A DNA stretch of 64,000 nt from contig NC_068565.1 of assembly GCF_025698545.1 (NCBI RefSeq), positions 1,364,001 through 1,428,000 on the forward strand. Direction: 5' to 3'. The notes under the pieces are model-generated. The model saw only the letters and a program-made list of their open reading frames with translations, was not told the DNA's origin and did no database searches. Of the stretch, positions 1-12,481 are shown in pieces (within the stretch, counting starts at the first letter, position 1; each line of letters starts with the position of its first letter). The DNA is from Gossypium raimondii (lineage: Eukaryota > Streptophyta > Magnoliopsida > Malvales > Malvaceae). The position numbers and the translations under genes are program-made.

Positions 1-68
1 AGCTCAGTAACAAGAGAAGGGAACACAGATAAGAAACCTGAAAAGATTAAAAAAATGTTGTCTGGTAC

Positions 69-1801
69 CTCCATCAAGAGATCAACAGCTTCAGGTTCAG
101 CATTGTGCTGTGTCAAAAAGTACAGAGATGTTAGAAACATGAAGCCAAAGAAATTTCCGAAAAAAATTTGTTCTGAAAAAAAAAATCAATTGCCTGTTAC
201 ATATGACAAGGAGAAAGCTATACCTTCATGTGAAATGAAACAATCTGTTGCACAAGCTCCATTAGATCTTCAATTGCAGCCTCTTCACTCTGCATTAGCA
301 ACAAAGTAAATAACATTATCATCCAGATTAATGTCTCACCATTAAAGATAACCCTACATTACATAACTCATAGAAACTACAAAATGTCTAAAGATTCCTT
401 AGACTTCTAACCTGTCGCTTCCCATACTCTTGTGCAATTTCTCCAGCCAAGTTCCTGAGCACAAATAATGAAGTGAGAACAAAATTATTCCAGTTATATG
501 TCATCACGAACATGAAAAGATGATGCATAAAATGAAAGATTTCACATAGGTGATCTTCTGGTTACAAATCCTAAGTCGGAGCACCAACACAAAGTGGAAC
601 TTGAAACCAATATACCAACAAATAAACACAAAAACATTATCATAATCTAAAACTACTCACAAGTTTGACCAGATATAGCTGATGAAGAACCCCTAATACA
701 AGATTTTCACAAAAAGTAGAGTAATTTAGCATGTTATCAAGTCGGACAATGCTCACCTCACATACTCATGACCCCACGAACCAATATCACCTTCTGAACC
801 CAACAATCTGTACTTCAAACTCTCCTGTAGGATTGTCAAACGAAAAAATGATAAACAAAGATAGAACTCAAAACAAGTGGGGAAAGAAAAATCGATACAA
901 AAATGTGTAATTCCACAATTATAGTGTTTCCAAAAATAAAAAAACTTGAAAGCTACCCGCTCTCCCTCTGCAGACATGGTCAGTGCCAACACAGACAGGA
1001 TATCGGCCAAGTATTTCTGCAAACAAGTGAAGGTAAATTGGTGATGCAGAGTATATGGGAAAAAAAGGAAATATCTAGGAAAGCAAACACTTTAAGAAAA
1101 TTGAAATTCTAGATTTTCAAAAGTGTGGTTAATTGAGATATTTATATAAGGAACAATTCGCAGCACCCCTGAAATAAAAATTATAAACAAAGTCCCTATA
1201 TAAAATATTAATGCCTTCATCTAAATCATCCTTCAGTGAATTGCTTAGCCCAATAAACATTACCCTAATAAAAGATGTAATGGAAGATAATCAAAGCAAA
1301 ATTCCTAATACCTTTAAATCAGATTCTGGCATTGTCTCGTAAAAAGCTTTTAGGGTTCCATAATGAGGACGGAGAAACTTCAATGGCTTCGGAACAGAAG
1401 TCATAGAGCTTGTTGAAGTCCGGATTTCATGCCTACATAGCATATCAAATCAAATCATAATTTTTTTTTAAATAACCTTTAACTAACAGTGACAAAAAAC
1501 CCCTAATTTGATTCAATCACCTCATGCTCTCAAGAGCTACTTTCTGTAACCCAGGATCGGAATCCTGAACTCTCTCTACATATAACTCCAACTGTTGTTT
1601 CAAAGCCAAATCCTCCTCAGACTGCATAAAAAAAAAAGCCAAGTGTTAAAAAATTCGTTACAGTTAACCGAAAAAGCTAAATCCCGAACAGCCACTCACC
1701 AGATCCTCATCATCTTTCTTCTTTTGGTCCTCTTTCTTCTTTGGATCCTTCGCCGGAGCATTCGCCTGAGAAGTTCCGGCGTCGTTTTTCTGATCCGACA
1801 T
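69..1801 (-). CDS. RPN1: 26S proteasome regulatory subunit RPN1 (PSMD2-like), 5' part
   Basis: RPN1 is a large non-ATPase scaffold in the base of the 19S regulatory particle; it docks ubiquitin receptors and shuttle factors. Eight exons can be joined in frame on the minus strand: 1801-1700, 1621-1521, 1432-1312, 1016-957, 824-757, 454-412, 289-224 and 107-69, giving 600 nt or 200 residues. All junctions are GT-AG. The start [10 protein letters not shown] leads a Lys/Asp-rich, low-complexity N-terminus, followed by family-typical strings such as [34 protein letters not shown] and [18 protein letters not shown], and ends with [13 protein letters not shown]. Plant RPN1 is about 890 residues (family knowledge), so roughly three quarters, including the PC repeats, lies beyond position 1. 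Plants commonly have two paralogues (RPN1a/b); I cannot say which this is. No frameshift is seen. Confidence 0.95.
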
Positions 1802-2124
1802 CGTAATTAGGGTTGCTTTTCGAGTTATTGGGTTTTAGGGATTTCCTTTTGGAGGAGAGCAAGAACAAAAGAGAAGTGGAACTCTTTTAAGTACTAATAT
1901 ATTTTACAATGAATTTCTCTCCAAGCAATCAAGGCATCTTTTTTTTTTCTAAACCGGCCCCTTTCCGAAGATGAAAGAGCGGAATGTACTTGAACCGGGC
2001 CGAACCAGATTTAATAGTTTACATGGGTTTTATTATTTTAAAGCCCATTTAAAATATATGATTGAAACAAGCCGGGCTCGATAAATTGGAATTTTTTGAA
2101 AAGGTCCAATTATTGTTTTACTAA

Positions 2125-2269
2125 GGCCCCTTTGGATGGGCGTTTACCTCAATGCAGTGTGTTTAGTTTTTTTGTATCGCGTTACAGTATCATTACAGTA
2201 TTTAATTTTACCGTCACTGCTATTTTTATACTAACTGCAAGTAAACACACCGTTCATCCAAATGGGCCC
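2125..2269. mobile_element. Short MITE with TAA target duplication (PIF/Harbinger-like)
   Basis: A 145-bp element has terminal inverted repeats: the left end GGCCCCTTTGGATGGGCG matches the reverse complement of the right end, GGGCCCATTTGGATGAACG. It is flanked by TAA on both sides (2122-2124 and 2270-2272). A 3-bp TAA/TTA duplication is typical of PIF/Harbinger elements. A related right end (AAACACACCATCCATCCAAATG) lies near 60600. Confidence 0.6.
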
Positions 2270-2291
2270 TAAGGCCCTAATTTTCTTTTTT

Positions 2292-2805
2292 GGTAAGTTA
2301 CACCAGGTCATTAAACTACTATTAGCAAATTTTTATTTAAGTCACTAGGCTGTTAAAATCGTTGTTGTATGGCCTTTTTTTTCGCACTGTCTGCACTAAT
2401 CGAAAGCTCTCCTTCCTCTTCTCTTCTATATAGTTCAGTTTTTTTTTCATGAAACAACTTTGAATGTCACGAATCTGTAAATCAAAATCTAAACAACTTT
2501 CTTTTTCGATCTCTAATACTAACCATCAAATCGGCCTGGATTTAAGGTATGTTCTTTTACCCGTTGATGGGTGCTAATCAACTATGTCGATCGCCAAATC
2601 GTTGCTTGGAGCTCATTAGTCGAACTTTAAAAGAGAGAGAGAGAGAGATCAACTGCCCAATGACTTAAATAAAAACTTTTCAATAGTTCAGTGACTTAAA
2701 TGAAAACTTTCGAATTGCTCAGTGACCATTTTTATAACTTTTCCAAGTTGAGTAACCCAAATATAAACTTACTAATAATTTAGTGACTTTAAATTTAGTT
2801 TACCC
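2292..2805. mobile_element. 0.55-kb inverted-repeat element, copy 1
   Basis: This copy aligns along its length with copies at 26015-26572 and 34253-34803. Shared blocks are the gtcac/gtcatt..aggctgttaaaatc region, a central aatcgaaagctctcc block, a block around gtatgttcttttaccc, and near the right end two imperfect repeats of a 'gacttaaataaaaactttc' motif. It ends in tttaccc. There is no coding potential, so it looks like a non-autonomous DNA element. Confidence 0.6.
2629..2648. repeat. (GA)n microsatellite
   Basis: A short run of GA dinucleotides sits inside copy 1 of the 0.55-kb element; the other two copies lack it, so it expanded after insertion. Confidence 0.8.
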
Positions 2806-2809
2806 TTAT

Positions 2810-4730
2810 TTTTAAAATATTTTTCCCACACCTTTTTAAAGATTAACTATAAAACCCATACTTATATAGATTTTCTCACTTATGTACCTAAAGTTTTATT
2901 GGTCAAAAGTAATACTTAAACTATCAATTTTTTTTGGTCTTGGGTTTTATCTTCATAAACCACGGCTAACAATTGTACCCATATTACCATTTGCTTATCG
3001 GGTCCATTTTATTTCACCCTTAACCCGTTTGTGGAGTCTAAAAAACTCCAACAGCAATGTATCAAATAATTACCCCTATAAAATATATAGATATGCACGA
3101 GTTTGAGAAAACTTTTGAATTGACGAGAATGTCGTTTATTTTTCGTCATATTACTCAATTCGCATTTTAAAATAAAAAAGTTGAAGTAAGATAGAGGTTG
3201 TGATAGTTATTACATGTTTAAAAATATTATCATTTAATTTATAATTATTAGTTAAAAAATGTTGTGCTAATTTTAAAATATAATTATTAATTGAAAAGAA
3301 CTCTAAGCACACCTTAATTATTGAAATAAATATAATATTTAAAAATTTGATTAAATGTGAAACCTATGTGACATTAGAAGCCAATACATTTAAATCAATG
3401 AGATGCAGTAACATTTAGTTCCTAAACTTAGCAACTTTTCTCAACTTATTCCTCTAACCTTTCAGGGTCTATATTAGCTTAAGAACATCACTTCTTTTTT
3501 TTTTCAAATTGGTCACTGAACTCAAATTTCATTAGGTGTGATGACGTAACACTCTCCCGGAGTGCCTTATTATTGTTGAATTTTTTTTAAAAGATTATGT
3601 TAAATCTAAAAAAACTCAAAAGACACTTCAAAAAAATTACAATTTTTCAACATAATGATAAATTTAACCCTCGACGTTTAAATTTTTTTGTCAATTTAGC
3701 ACTTATTCTTTTTTAGTTAAATTTGACAATTAACCTTTAAAAAAGAATCAAATTGCTTTTTATTAGCGGAAATGCCGACTAAAACATTAAATTTTTAACG
3801 ATATTTGCATGACAACCCGAGTGGCAGTCCACCAGTACTTCATGTTTGCATGACATCATTTGTCTTATATGTCAGTTCAACTAATAATTAAAAAATATAT
3901 TAAAATTTTCAAAATTTTAGGGAAAAAATACATTCTTAAAAATTCAAAACATAGCATGAAACACCTGTGGATTGCCATGTGAGTTATCATGTTTAAAAAT
4001 TCAACATTTTAGTCACTATTTTCGTTAAAAAAACAACAACAAATCAACTCTTTTTTTGAAAGATTGATAGTTAAATTCAACCCTTTTTAATACGTTGAGG
4101 GTCAAATTTAGCTCAAATAAAGAATAAGAGTCAATTTGATAAAATACGTAAATGTTCAAGACTAAACTTATCATCATATCTATTTTTTCTAAAATCAAGT
4201 GATAATGTGGTATAAACTCATATGACAACATCATCACACTTTAATAGAATCCAAATTTACAGACTAAATTAAAAAAAATTTGTAAAATTCCAAAATTAAC
4301 GTGAAAGATGATCCCTTAAATTAAAATTAAAAATTAATATAAGATATTAAAAATCAAAATAAAAATCATTTCTATCCAAAACTTGCAACTTGAATGAAAA
4401 GAGTGAAAGTTCCATTCAAAAGGATCAAGGTCTGCATTGTCAACTTTGATGAAACCTCAAATGTTTGGAATTTAGGTAACTTCCATGTATCAATTGGCTC
4501 CCTTGCTCCTTCTGTGGTTATCTCATTGTCTCCCTTCATTTTCATATTTCAGTTTCAGGCTTTTAGCTTCCTTTCATGCCCCACTCTCCACATGTGTATG
4601 CTAGACCCAATTCTCTGACTATAATTTTATTTTTTTTTCGGTATAATTATAGATGTTTTTTATTCGTTTCACGTTTGGACAATAATGATCATATTCGGGT
4701 TAGAAGTAATATTTATGTAAACCTTTCCCA
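2810..4730. other. AT-rich intergenic stretch without a recognised gene
   Basis: The stretch holds degenerate AT-rich repeats of the 'ttaggtccctaaactt / aatttagtcc' kind common between plant genes. All reading frames are short. Nothing in it can be assigned to a gene family. Confidence 0.5.
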
Positions 4731-4731
4731 T

Positions 4732-5170
4732 TAGGGGTAAATATTTGGTTGAATCGAGTGAAATAAGAGGAAAAAAAAATCACGATAATTAGTATGATAA
4801 ACTTAATTTGATAATTTATCTGTTTAAGGCATTAAATATTTCATTTTAGATTCTTTTTTAATATATATTGCCATATTTACATTTTTTTTAATTTATACAT
4901 ATTTTAAAAAAATTGGAAGAAAAATTATAAATATTTTGATTTTTTTTGTAATTTTTTAGAGGGACCAGGTTGTATATTTTTGAAACTGTCAGGGACCTAA
5001 TGAGTATTTACACCAATCTATTATTCGAGCTGTAAAATTCAACTTGAATGGAACTCGAAAAATCGAATTACTTAATTGAGTTTATTAAAAAGCCTCGAAT
5101 AACACAATTTGATTAACTTGCAATTCAAAATTTTTTTTTTAAATCAAATCGAATTTTGCTCATCTCTAAT
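4732..5170. repeat. AT-rich dispersed repeat with 'gaatcgag / ctcgaa' motifs, copy 1
   Basis: The sequence shares order and motifs (gaatcgagtga near one end; a middle block like 'tttgtaattttttagagggac'; 'attattcgagc ... aaattcaactt ... aactcgaa' near the other) with 21543-22165, 58440-58809 and, inverted, 43650-43985. It is probably an old non-autonomous element; exact termini are not resolved. Confidence 0.5.
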
Positions 5171-5810
5171 GATAGTTTTAAGGTTCATACATTGTTCAAA
5201 TACCTGGACAAGAAGTTGACCACCACTTTATCCAATCATCCATTGGTAATTTAATTTTATTTTACCCTATGTTTGGATTTCATTAAAATTAAACAAATGA
5301 ATGAAAAGCTATATTTCTTCTTGCTTAAATAATTTTTTTATTCAAGTAATGGAAAGTAAAGAGAGTCGATTATCTCTTGTAGATTTGTTCAATGATAAGA
5401 TAATCAGTTTAAGTTCAGTGGATAGCTTGAAATTTAAGAGAGATTGGACACAAATATTAGACCTAAAAAATGTTATTAGACAAAAGAAAATTATATGTGT
5501 GTCGTTGAACACTCAAGTCTCCAATGTTTATATGTGTGTTTGCCATAAATAGATTTGTTTGGTTCTCTTCGATTCTCCGTCCACTCTCAAAGGCAACGCT
5601 AAAGGGGCTAGCAAGAGCCTCAGCCCTTAAAATGAAAATTTTAATTTTGGCCCTTTACAAGTTACAAAATTTTAAATTAATATATGAAAAAACTATATTT
5701 TGACCCTCTAAATGATAAAATTGTACTTTTACTCATAAAATCATATAACTTGATTCCGAGTTCCGACCTAGAGAAAAATTTTATAACTTCACCCTTACTC
5801 ACTCTATTTT

Positions 5811-6238
5811 AGACCTGTCCATGGGCCGGGCCGAGCCCAGAAAAAATTTTCGGCCCGCCTCCTAGGCCTGGGCCCGACCCAAAATATGGGCCTAAAATTT
5901 TGCCCAGGTCCGGCCCGAGAAAAATATCATAAGCCCGAACCCGACCCAGCCCGGCGTATTTTTTAATAAACATTAAAAAATTATTTTAAAAATAAAAAAA
6001 TAAAAAAATTATTTTAAAAGTATTTTAAAATTAAAAAATAAAAATAATATATATATTTATTATATTCGGGCCGGGCTGGGCTGAGCCCGGGTCAAAAAAG
6101 TGGTGCCTGAGGCCCGGCCCGTTTTTTAAACGGGCTCATTTTTTTGCCCAAGCCCATATTTCGAGTCTATATTTTTACCCGAACCCTCCCATATTTTGGG
6201 CCGGGCCGAGCCTGGCCGTCGGGCCCATGGACAGGTCT
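5811..6238. mobile_element. GGGCC-rich palindromic Mutator-like MITE, copy 1
   Basis: A 428-bp element starts AGACCTGTCCATGGGCC and ends with its exact reverse complement, GGCCCATGGACAGGTCT. It is flanked by a perfect 10-bp direct repeat ACTCTATTTT (5801-5810 and 6239-6248). Target duplications of 9-11 bp are a hallmark of Mutator-like elements. The GC-rich arms (repeated gggccgggccgagcc) enclose an AT-rich core. There is no open frame. Confidence 0.85.
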
Positions 6239-6737
6239 ACTCTATTTTGTATGGATTAAATTCCATTATATAATTACTCATGATTGTAATTGTAATTTAG
6301 AGAATTTGCAAATGTAAAAAACTTTAAAAAATTTATAGATATGGTTGACAAAAACGACAGTAGTACCATGCGTAGTCAGTCCACCCTATTTCATCAGAGG
6401 GACACGTGTCATTTAGTGTGGTCCTTGGTCCCACTAAATATATACCACAGATTACTCGGTCACTAACTTTTGTCTTTTTTTTTTCAAAAAAAAAACTTTT
6501 GTCTCTATTTATTTCAGAATCTCGTGCATCCGATAATATATACAAATAAAAAATATATTAAATTTCAATATAAACATTTTACACTATTTAATTTTAATAT
6601 ATATGTTATATTTAAAAACATTACAAACACAATATTTATCCAAATTATAAATAAAAAATTTCATGTTTGATAATTAATATATAATCTTTTTACTATGAAG
6701 ATTAAAATTCACGTTATTTTTTAAATCTCGTTTTGAT

Positions 6738-6890
6738 CGTATCTATTTTTTTAACACAATACCTAAAATTATCTATAATTCCTCCCCGACCCGTAAATAG
6801 GAGGATAGTGCACTTTAACGCACTAGAACCCACGTCCTCCTGTATTAACAATAATACCTATACTAATCGAACTAATACTTAACTGGCAAT
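6738..6890 (-). mobile_element. Putative SINE fragment
   Basis: Read on the minus strand there is a block containing gacgtgggttctagtgcg, resembling a Pol III B box, then tgcactatcctcctatttacgg, and a 3' end gtattgtgttaaaaaaat with an A-run. This layout (B-box-like segment, unique body, A-tail) suits a tRNA-derived SINE. I recall very similar sequences dispersed in cotton, but no target duplication is obvious, so it may be truncated. Confidence 0.4.
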
Positions 6891-6899
6891 TCAAATTAT

Positions 6900-8460
6900 T
6901 CCTAAAATATGTAAACCTTCTAGATAATGGACTAGTACTATATCATTCAATTTTTGGTCAAACAATCTAACTAGGTGATCTAGATCGATTCCAACAACAC
7001 TAAGGTAGAATTTAGTGCTTTCTCATGTTATGATTCCAATGAAATGTGATTGTCGAGAATGCTACTTTACAACATTTAGTATACATTGGAAGGTATTGAT
7101 TAAAATCCTAAGAAAGTTACATTATGACGTTTGTTTCACTAAGTATTTTCTGCGAATGTAATAATAATTTATAAATTTAACCTTGTTAAATAAAATATAA
7201 TATTCATTTATTTAATTTGTATATATAAACTTTATTCTTAACAAATATTTGAATTAAATATTTAATTAACAATATTTAATTTATAATTTAAAATGAAAGT
7301 AAGATTGTTTCAATTTGTTTTGCATATATTTTCAAAATATAACTATGCATATATAAAATTAAGTATATATAAAACTTGTTTTGGAATAAATTTAAAAGAA
7401 TTATTGAAATCAGTATTTGTTTTAGCTAAAACTAACTCATAAGAATGTTAAAAAAAGGGTTGATTTTAGGTATTGCTTTGAGCAAAACTACAAATAATTA
7501 AATCATAGGAATGTAAAACCAAATGCGGTCTAACTCACAATTCCTACACAACTTAAATGAAACAATTCTACCCATATTCTCTGAAAAATAATAAGTATTT
7601 CATATAACAGAGAAAATCATACAGGAGGATGGAGGCAATACCTTTCTTTTTACATTTATTAATAGACTAATACCTTAAACCAATATAAAATAGAGTTAAT
7701 TTGTGTTAATATAATTTTTTACCTTTTCAATTTACATGGGAAAACTACTTTATCGTGTTTTATCATGGGAATTACATTACCGTATTCATGAGAATGTAAA
7801 TAAAGCGATCACTTTCCATCATACACTAAGTGTTACTTAATTGCAACGTATTTTACCATTCATTTTATTTAAATTAATCAAAACTTAATAATCAAGGTAG
7901 GATGGTATTGACTCCTAAAATTTTGAAAATTTTCACTATTCTTTTGATTTATTTGAAAATTTTAATTAAGCCCTCTAATTTAAAAATTATCATTATACAT
8001 TTTATTTTTATTTCAAAGTTTTAATTAAGTTATTCTAAATTTGTTTAAAATTCTCATTAATCTCACCATTTTTTAATATTTTAACTACACCCTTCGAATT
8101 ATTTTAAAAAATCATTTAACTCCTAAATTTAAAAAAATCAATTAAATACCTACATCAATTTAATTTAGTATGGGAATTTTTTTTTCTTTGAGAAGAGTAA
8201 TGGGAAATGTTAAGTCACTATTTTATTGACAATGACCCAACAATTTCATTATCAAAACATAAATCCAAATAAATTATCTCAATTCATTAAAACCATTACC
8301 AAAAAAACTGGTTTTTCATTACAAGACATTGGATCGATTAGGCAACCTTAATTAATAAACCTGTCCTCGCACGGGAACAAAAACAACAACCAAGTTGCTC
8401 TGCAACTCTAGCCGGAAAAAAAAAAAAAAACCCTTTTGAAGGATTAGATTTCTACATGAA
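6900..8460. other. AT-rich intergenic stretch
   Basis: No reading frame of note and no recognisable element with ends. The segment about 7900-8160 has repeated 'aaaattttaattaagccctctaattt' phrases typical of decayed non-coding repeats. The right part is probably downstream sequence of the GLK gene. Confidence 0.5.
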
Positions 8461-8520
8461 TTTAACGTCGAGATATGTCGTCGGATTTAACAGTTTTCGC
8501 CGCTGTGGGCCGGAAGCGGT

Positions 8521-10641
8521 TCAAGCACAAGAAGGTGGTATCTTTGGGACTCCTTGACGTTGTAGCTCCACCAAAACGCCATCCGTTGATGGCGGTTTCA
8601 GCCCGATAGGAAGCGGCAGCCACGGTTTCGATAAAACGTCTCCGATAGCGGCATCGATGCTCTCTTTCGACTGTGTTACATAGTTTGTAGATATCAATAT
8701 TAAAGATTATAAATATTATGGATGAAATCATAGATTTAACGTCAATAATAATTATTGAGGGTTATTTTGTTAAAAATGCTTAAAAATTTTATCTTATATC
8801 ATAAGTATGAAGGTTTATCCAAGAAAAAGAAAAAAAAATTTTTAAAAATGCTTTGCTTTTATTTGTTTATTGAACTAATATAACTAAAATAATTGGTTTA
8901 GTTTAAGATTAGAATTTAAGTTTTTTTTCATCGTAATTGTTATTTTAATAATATTCAAATTTAAGTTTTTGTCGGTGTTTTATCACTAATTCATTGATAA
9001 CAAAGTATAAGCTACTAACCGGATGTAAGTCGACTAGAGGGTGGCGACGTAATTGGCTGGCCGGGACACCGATGCCGGTGTCAGCTTTGTACATTGCATG
9101 GTGGGGAGGAATGCCCGGCACCGGTACTGCACCAAATCTCTGCATGTAAATTAGCACCAAATCCCACTAAATTAATAACCTAATCATTTTAATTAGATTA
9201 TATAAATACATACATGTATACAAAACAAGAAGCATCCAAAACAGTAATGAGTGAACGGTTTACCGTTGGTGCCGCCGTCAATGGGGGTGGAAAGCACGGT
9301 GTTCCCGGGGTTTGTCCATTTGGTACCTATTAAACCAAAAAAAAAAAAAAAACACTTTTAGCAGCTAATTTACTTTTAGATTTCTAGTAAAGAAAAGGGT
9401 GACAGGAGCATACACGGTGGTGCTGATGGTGCCAAAAGCTAGGGTCTGCCGGTGGTGGAGGTCCCCAAGCTGGCCGTGGTGGTGGCGGAGGGGGTGCTAA
9501 GTGTTTTGGCCATAAGTGCATTAAAGACTGATCCATAGTGGGATGACCCCATACATGCAATGGCCTAAAAAGGTGGTTCTGGTGGTGCATGGGTGAAGCT
9601 GATGGCGGGAAACCCATTGTGGGTGGAAGCCAATGGTTCACATCTCGCTTCCCTCCTCCACCAACCGGCGTAGCGCCGCCGTATATTTGCCGTCTGTGTA
9701 TCCAACTTGCCGCCTCCGCTTCACGAGCTAGTAAATGCTTCCTATGAGATCTATATTTCTGCACCACAAAACATAATTATAACAAAATATATATATTTAT
9801 CAACAAATTTAATGAAATTCTTAAAATTTTAATCGATGAACAGCCAAAAAAATATTTTTTTTGAAGAATTAATGGTTATAATTATATTTACTTGAAGATG
9901 GCTGGCGATGTTATGGCGAGTGAGACAATCAATTCCCATAAGCTCTAAAATTCTCGACGGCACCGCCTTGTCAACCCCTAGCTGCTCCACCGCTTGTACA
10001 AATCTCCGGTGAAGCTCCGGCGTCCAATCCACCTTCAAACAATTCAAAATAAGAGAAAATTAGCAACAAAGAAGACTAATTCTTTTTAGTGACGGATTTT
10101 GAATGCGTAGCAAAAAGTATCAATACTCAAACCCATAGAATTCTGGACAAACTAAATGAAACCCTAAAATCCGAGTATCAGTTACCTTCAATTTTCGAGT
10201 GCCTTGATTGTTGTTGTTACTCTTTCCTTTTATTGACGATTTTCTTCCCTTATCACCATCTTTAGAGCCTGTTTTAACTGCTTTAGGCTCCTCTCTTTTA
10301 CTGACGCTTTCCTCGTCGCCTTTACTCGTCGAAACCTTATTTTCTTCTTCATCTTTCCTCTGATTATCACTTTCCTCCGTTTTTTCTCCCGACGCATTCA
10401 TCTCCGATTCCTCGCCGGCGGGGGGCAATTCAGCCAAAATTTCGGGGTCCATCTCCAAATCAGGTAACACGTCGCCATCAACATCGATGCTGAGAAAAAG
10501 ATCGTCGAAATCGATACTTTCAAGTAAGTTCCCGTCAGCGAAATCCGGGAACTCGTCGGAGCTGATTGTGAAAGTACTCTCCATCTCTCCTTCGTCATCA
10601 TCTTTGCTTGTGTTGTTCCTCAAAGGTGACACAGCTAGCAT
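8521..10641 (-). CDS. GLK: GOLDEN2-LIKE (GLK) GARP transcription factor
   Basis: GLK proteins are nuclear activators of photosynthesis and chloroplast-development genes. Six exons join in frame with GT-AG introns: 10641-10186, 10032-9892, 9758-9414, 9326-9264, 9139-9020 and 8670-8521 (stop), giving 424 residues, the usual GLK size. The N-terminus MLAVSP and the acidic region ([10 protein letters not shown], residues about 30-60) match the family. The GARP Myb-like DNA-binding domain is residues about 153-213 ([20 protein letters not shown], then [12 protein letters not shown]). A His/Pro-rich region follows with [10 protein letters not shown] and poly-Pro. The C-terminal GCT box, diagnostic for GLKs, is residues about 376-424, with [23 protein letters not shown] and PKIPPSCA. 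The ATG at 10641 is chosen because the family starts MLA; the upstream extension has only a TTG. GLK1 and GLK2 cannot be told apart here. Confidence 0.96.
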
Positions 10642-10720
10642 TAATGCAAACTTTTTTTTTCCCTTCTTTTTTGCTTCCTTCAAAGATTAAAACCAAAACT
10701 ACAAACAACAAGAAACGATT

Positions 10721-10735
10721 GAACCCAGAAATTAT
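10721..10735 (-). promoter_or_regulatory. Candidate TATA box of the GLK gene
   Basis: The minus strand reads GTTATATATATAATTTC about 80-95 bp upstream of the GLK start codon, a plausible TATA position for a short 5' UTR. Position and composition are the only evidence. Confidence 0.4.
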
Positions 10736-10829
10736 ATATATAACGAGTTGTTGAGAATTATGGCTGTTTGTGTACCGTGAAAATCTGGGGAAATGGAGTG
10801 TGGAAAATGGGATATGCACCACAACTTGG

Positions 10830-12080
10830 GTTGAGAGTTGAGACCTCTTGCAATTTGTTTGTTTTTGTATATGTTTTTGTTCTTATTTGGAGCTTTGGCT
10901 TGAAAGCTTCCAATTTTTTTTTAAAGACTAATTTATGTTATAAATAATAATTAAAAATTACTATATCTATATTGCTATTAAAATTCCATTATTAAAAATA
11001 ATAATAATGAAGGGGTAGAAGTGGATTACTCTTCAAATGGGGTTTGCTGGGTCATCATACCCTACTATAGGAGTGTGCCAAGCACACATTAAATTTAAGA
11101 ACCAAAATTTTAAATTAAGATTCAGATTCGAACTTTGGAGACGACAGTACTTGAAGAGGCAGTTCCGAACCCCGAACATGGATCGTAAAACGAATATGAA
11201 GTAATCATTCAAGCAGTGTATATATACTAGAAACTCTATCACACGCGTATAGTATGAAAATCATATGTTTAAAATATAAATTTGTATTTAAAAATAGTAT
11301 ACAATAAACAATGGAAAATATTATTTGGAACTGATTAATAATAACAGATGAAAATATTTTATTAATAGTATAGATACACAAATATGGTGATAGGAAACAT
11401 TTTATGTTAAAAGTTAAAAATTTTAAGTTGACTCGAGAATTATTATCGGTGTAATCGTAAAGAATTTATTTATAAATTCATTAAAGCTAATTCAATCCCT
11501 AGATATGTTAATTTGAGTTCTTTGATTTAAAAACTATATAAAATAATGAAAGACAAAATGCCATCAAAATAACAATAGTAGTCATTTAATAAAATGGCAT
11601 ATTAATAATTTTCTAACTGAGTTAGTACACCATTAGCTTGTGACACCAAATCAATTAGGGGGTTTTATTAATGGTATGAAAAACGGAACAGAAATTAAAT
11701 ATTTAATTAGATGTTTCGTAAACAATCCAAACACCCCCTTCTAATCGATTTTTAATTTCTAGATTTTGAATTGCTTAACCCTAATCTCAATCCACGTAAG
11801 ATGTTTAACATCGATTCACTCATATCATTGTAATTCCATAATCAAAATTCAACATTTTAGGTATCCTTTTGAAAATATATGAATGAGGATCCTTAATCAA
11901 TTTATGTCCGTCAATTTCTCAATTTGGTGAAAGCATATGTACGAGGATTCACATAATTATTGCATAAAAAAGAAAAAAGTTGGATGATTATGTAATTATC
12001 TTCAAACATTTTAATTCATTCAATATTCGCAAAACTTGTCTCGATCAATGTTTTATTATTTTAATGCTAAAATTTAATTT
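10830..12080. other. AT-rich intergenic stretch upstream of GLK
   Basis: Upstream region of the GLK gene (its promoter side). No gene, tRNA or bounded element was recognised. The short minus-strand frame at 11033-11242 has no family resemblance. Confidence 0.5.
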
Positions 12081-12088
12081 CGAATGAA

Positions 12089-12356
12089 AATAAGTTTAAA
12101 TATTCTATAAATTCCTATGCTCTTTTGTAAATTTAGAAATTAGTCCTTATACTTTTAATTTCAAGGGTTTATAGTTTATCTATTTTTGATTTCAAATTTT
12201 GGATCGATTGTTAAAATTGTTATTTTTTTAGTTAAATTTATTGGTGTGACATTTTGAAATAAAAACAAGTTACTCGTTCAATATCAATGTAACTAAAAAA
12301 TGACGTTGTAAAGAACCAGAATTTAACAAAATTGTTAAAACCACATCATCTATGGC
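12089..12356. mobile_element. MITE family 'aaggttaaaatatg', divergent partial copy
   Basis: It aligns with 19066-19434, 24711-25067 and 54376-54727 through blocks such as 'agtcctta(t)actttta', 'caattgttaa..att', 'gttaaatttattggtgtgacattttgaaataaaaa' and 'aacgttgtaa(t)gaac'. The right third is missing or too diverged to place. Confidence 0.55.
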
Positions 12357-12424
12357 CTTTTTCTAATTATTTAATGGTATTTCAGTAATTTTTTTCATGT
12401 CATTAACGCATAATTTTTGTCTTT

Positions 12425-12481
12425 TACCCCGAAGCCTAAACCTTAAACCTCGAATCTCAAACATCAAACCTAAACCCTAAT
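12425..12481. repeat. Degenerate telomere-like CCTAAA repeats
   Basis: A 57-bp C/A-rich stretch contains variants of CCTAAA (gcctaaacc, cctaaaccctaa). It resembles plant telomeric CCCTAAA but only one unit is exact. It could equally be a simple low-complexity tract. Confidence 0.3.

Noticed and set aside
753-1022. 89-residue minus-strand frame as an independent gene
   Set aside because: It consists of RPN1 exons 4 and 5 read through the intron between them; only the exon parts match the family.
9384-9767. 127-residue proline/histidine-rich frame as its own gene
   Set aside because: It is GLK exon 3 with a few intron codons at each end.
10398-10601. Frames overlapping GLK exon 1 on both strands
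   Set aside because: They are out-of-frame readings of the acidic GLK N-terminus.
12425-12481. Interstitial telomere scar
   Set aside because: Only one exact CCCTAAA unit; the rest is too irregular to claim, so it is listed at low confidence only.
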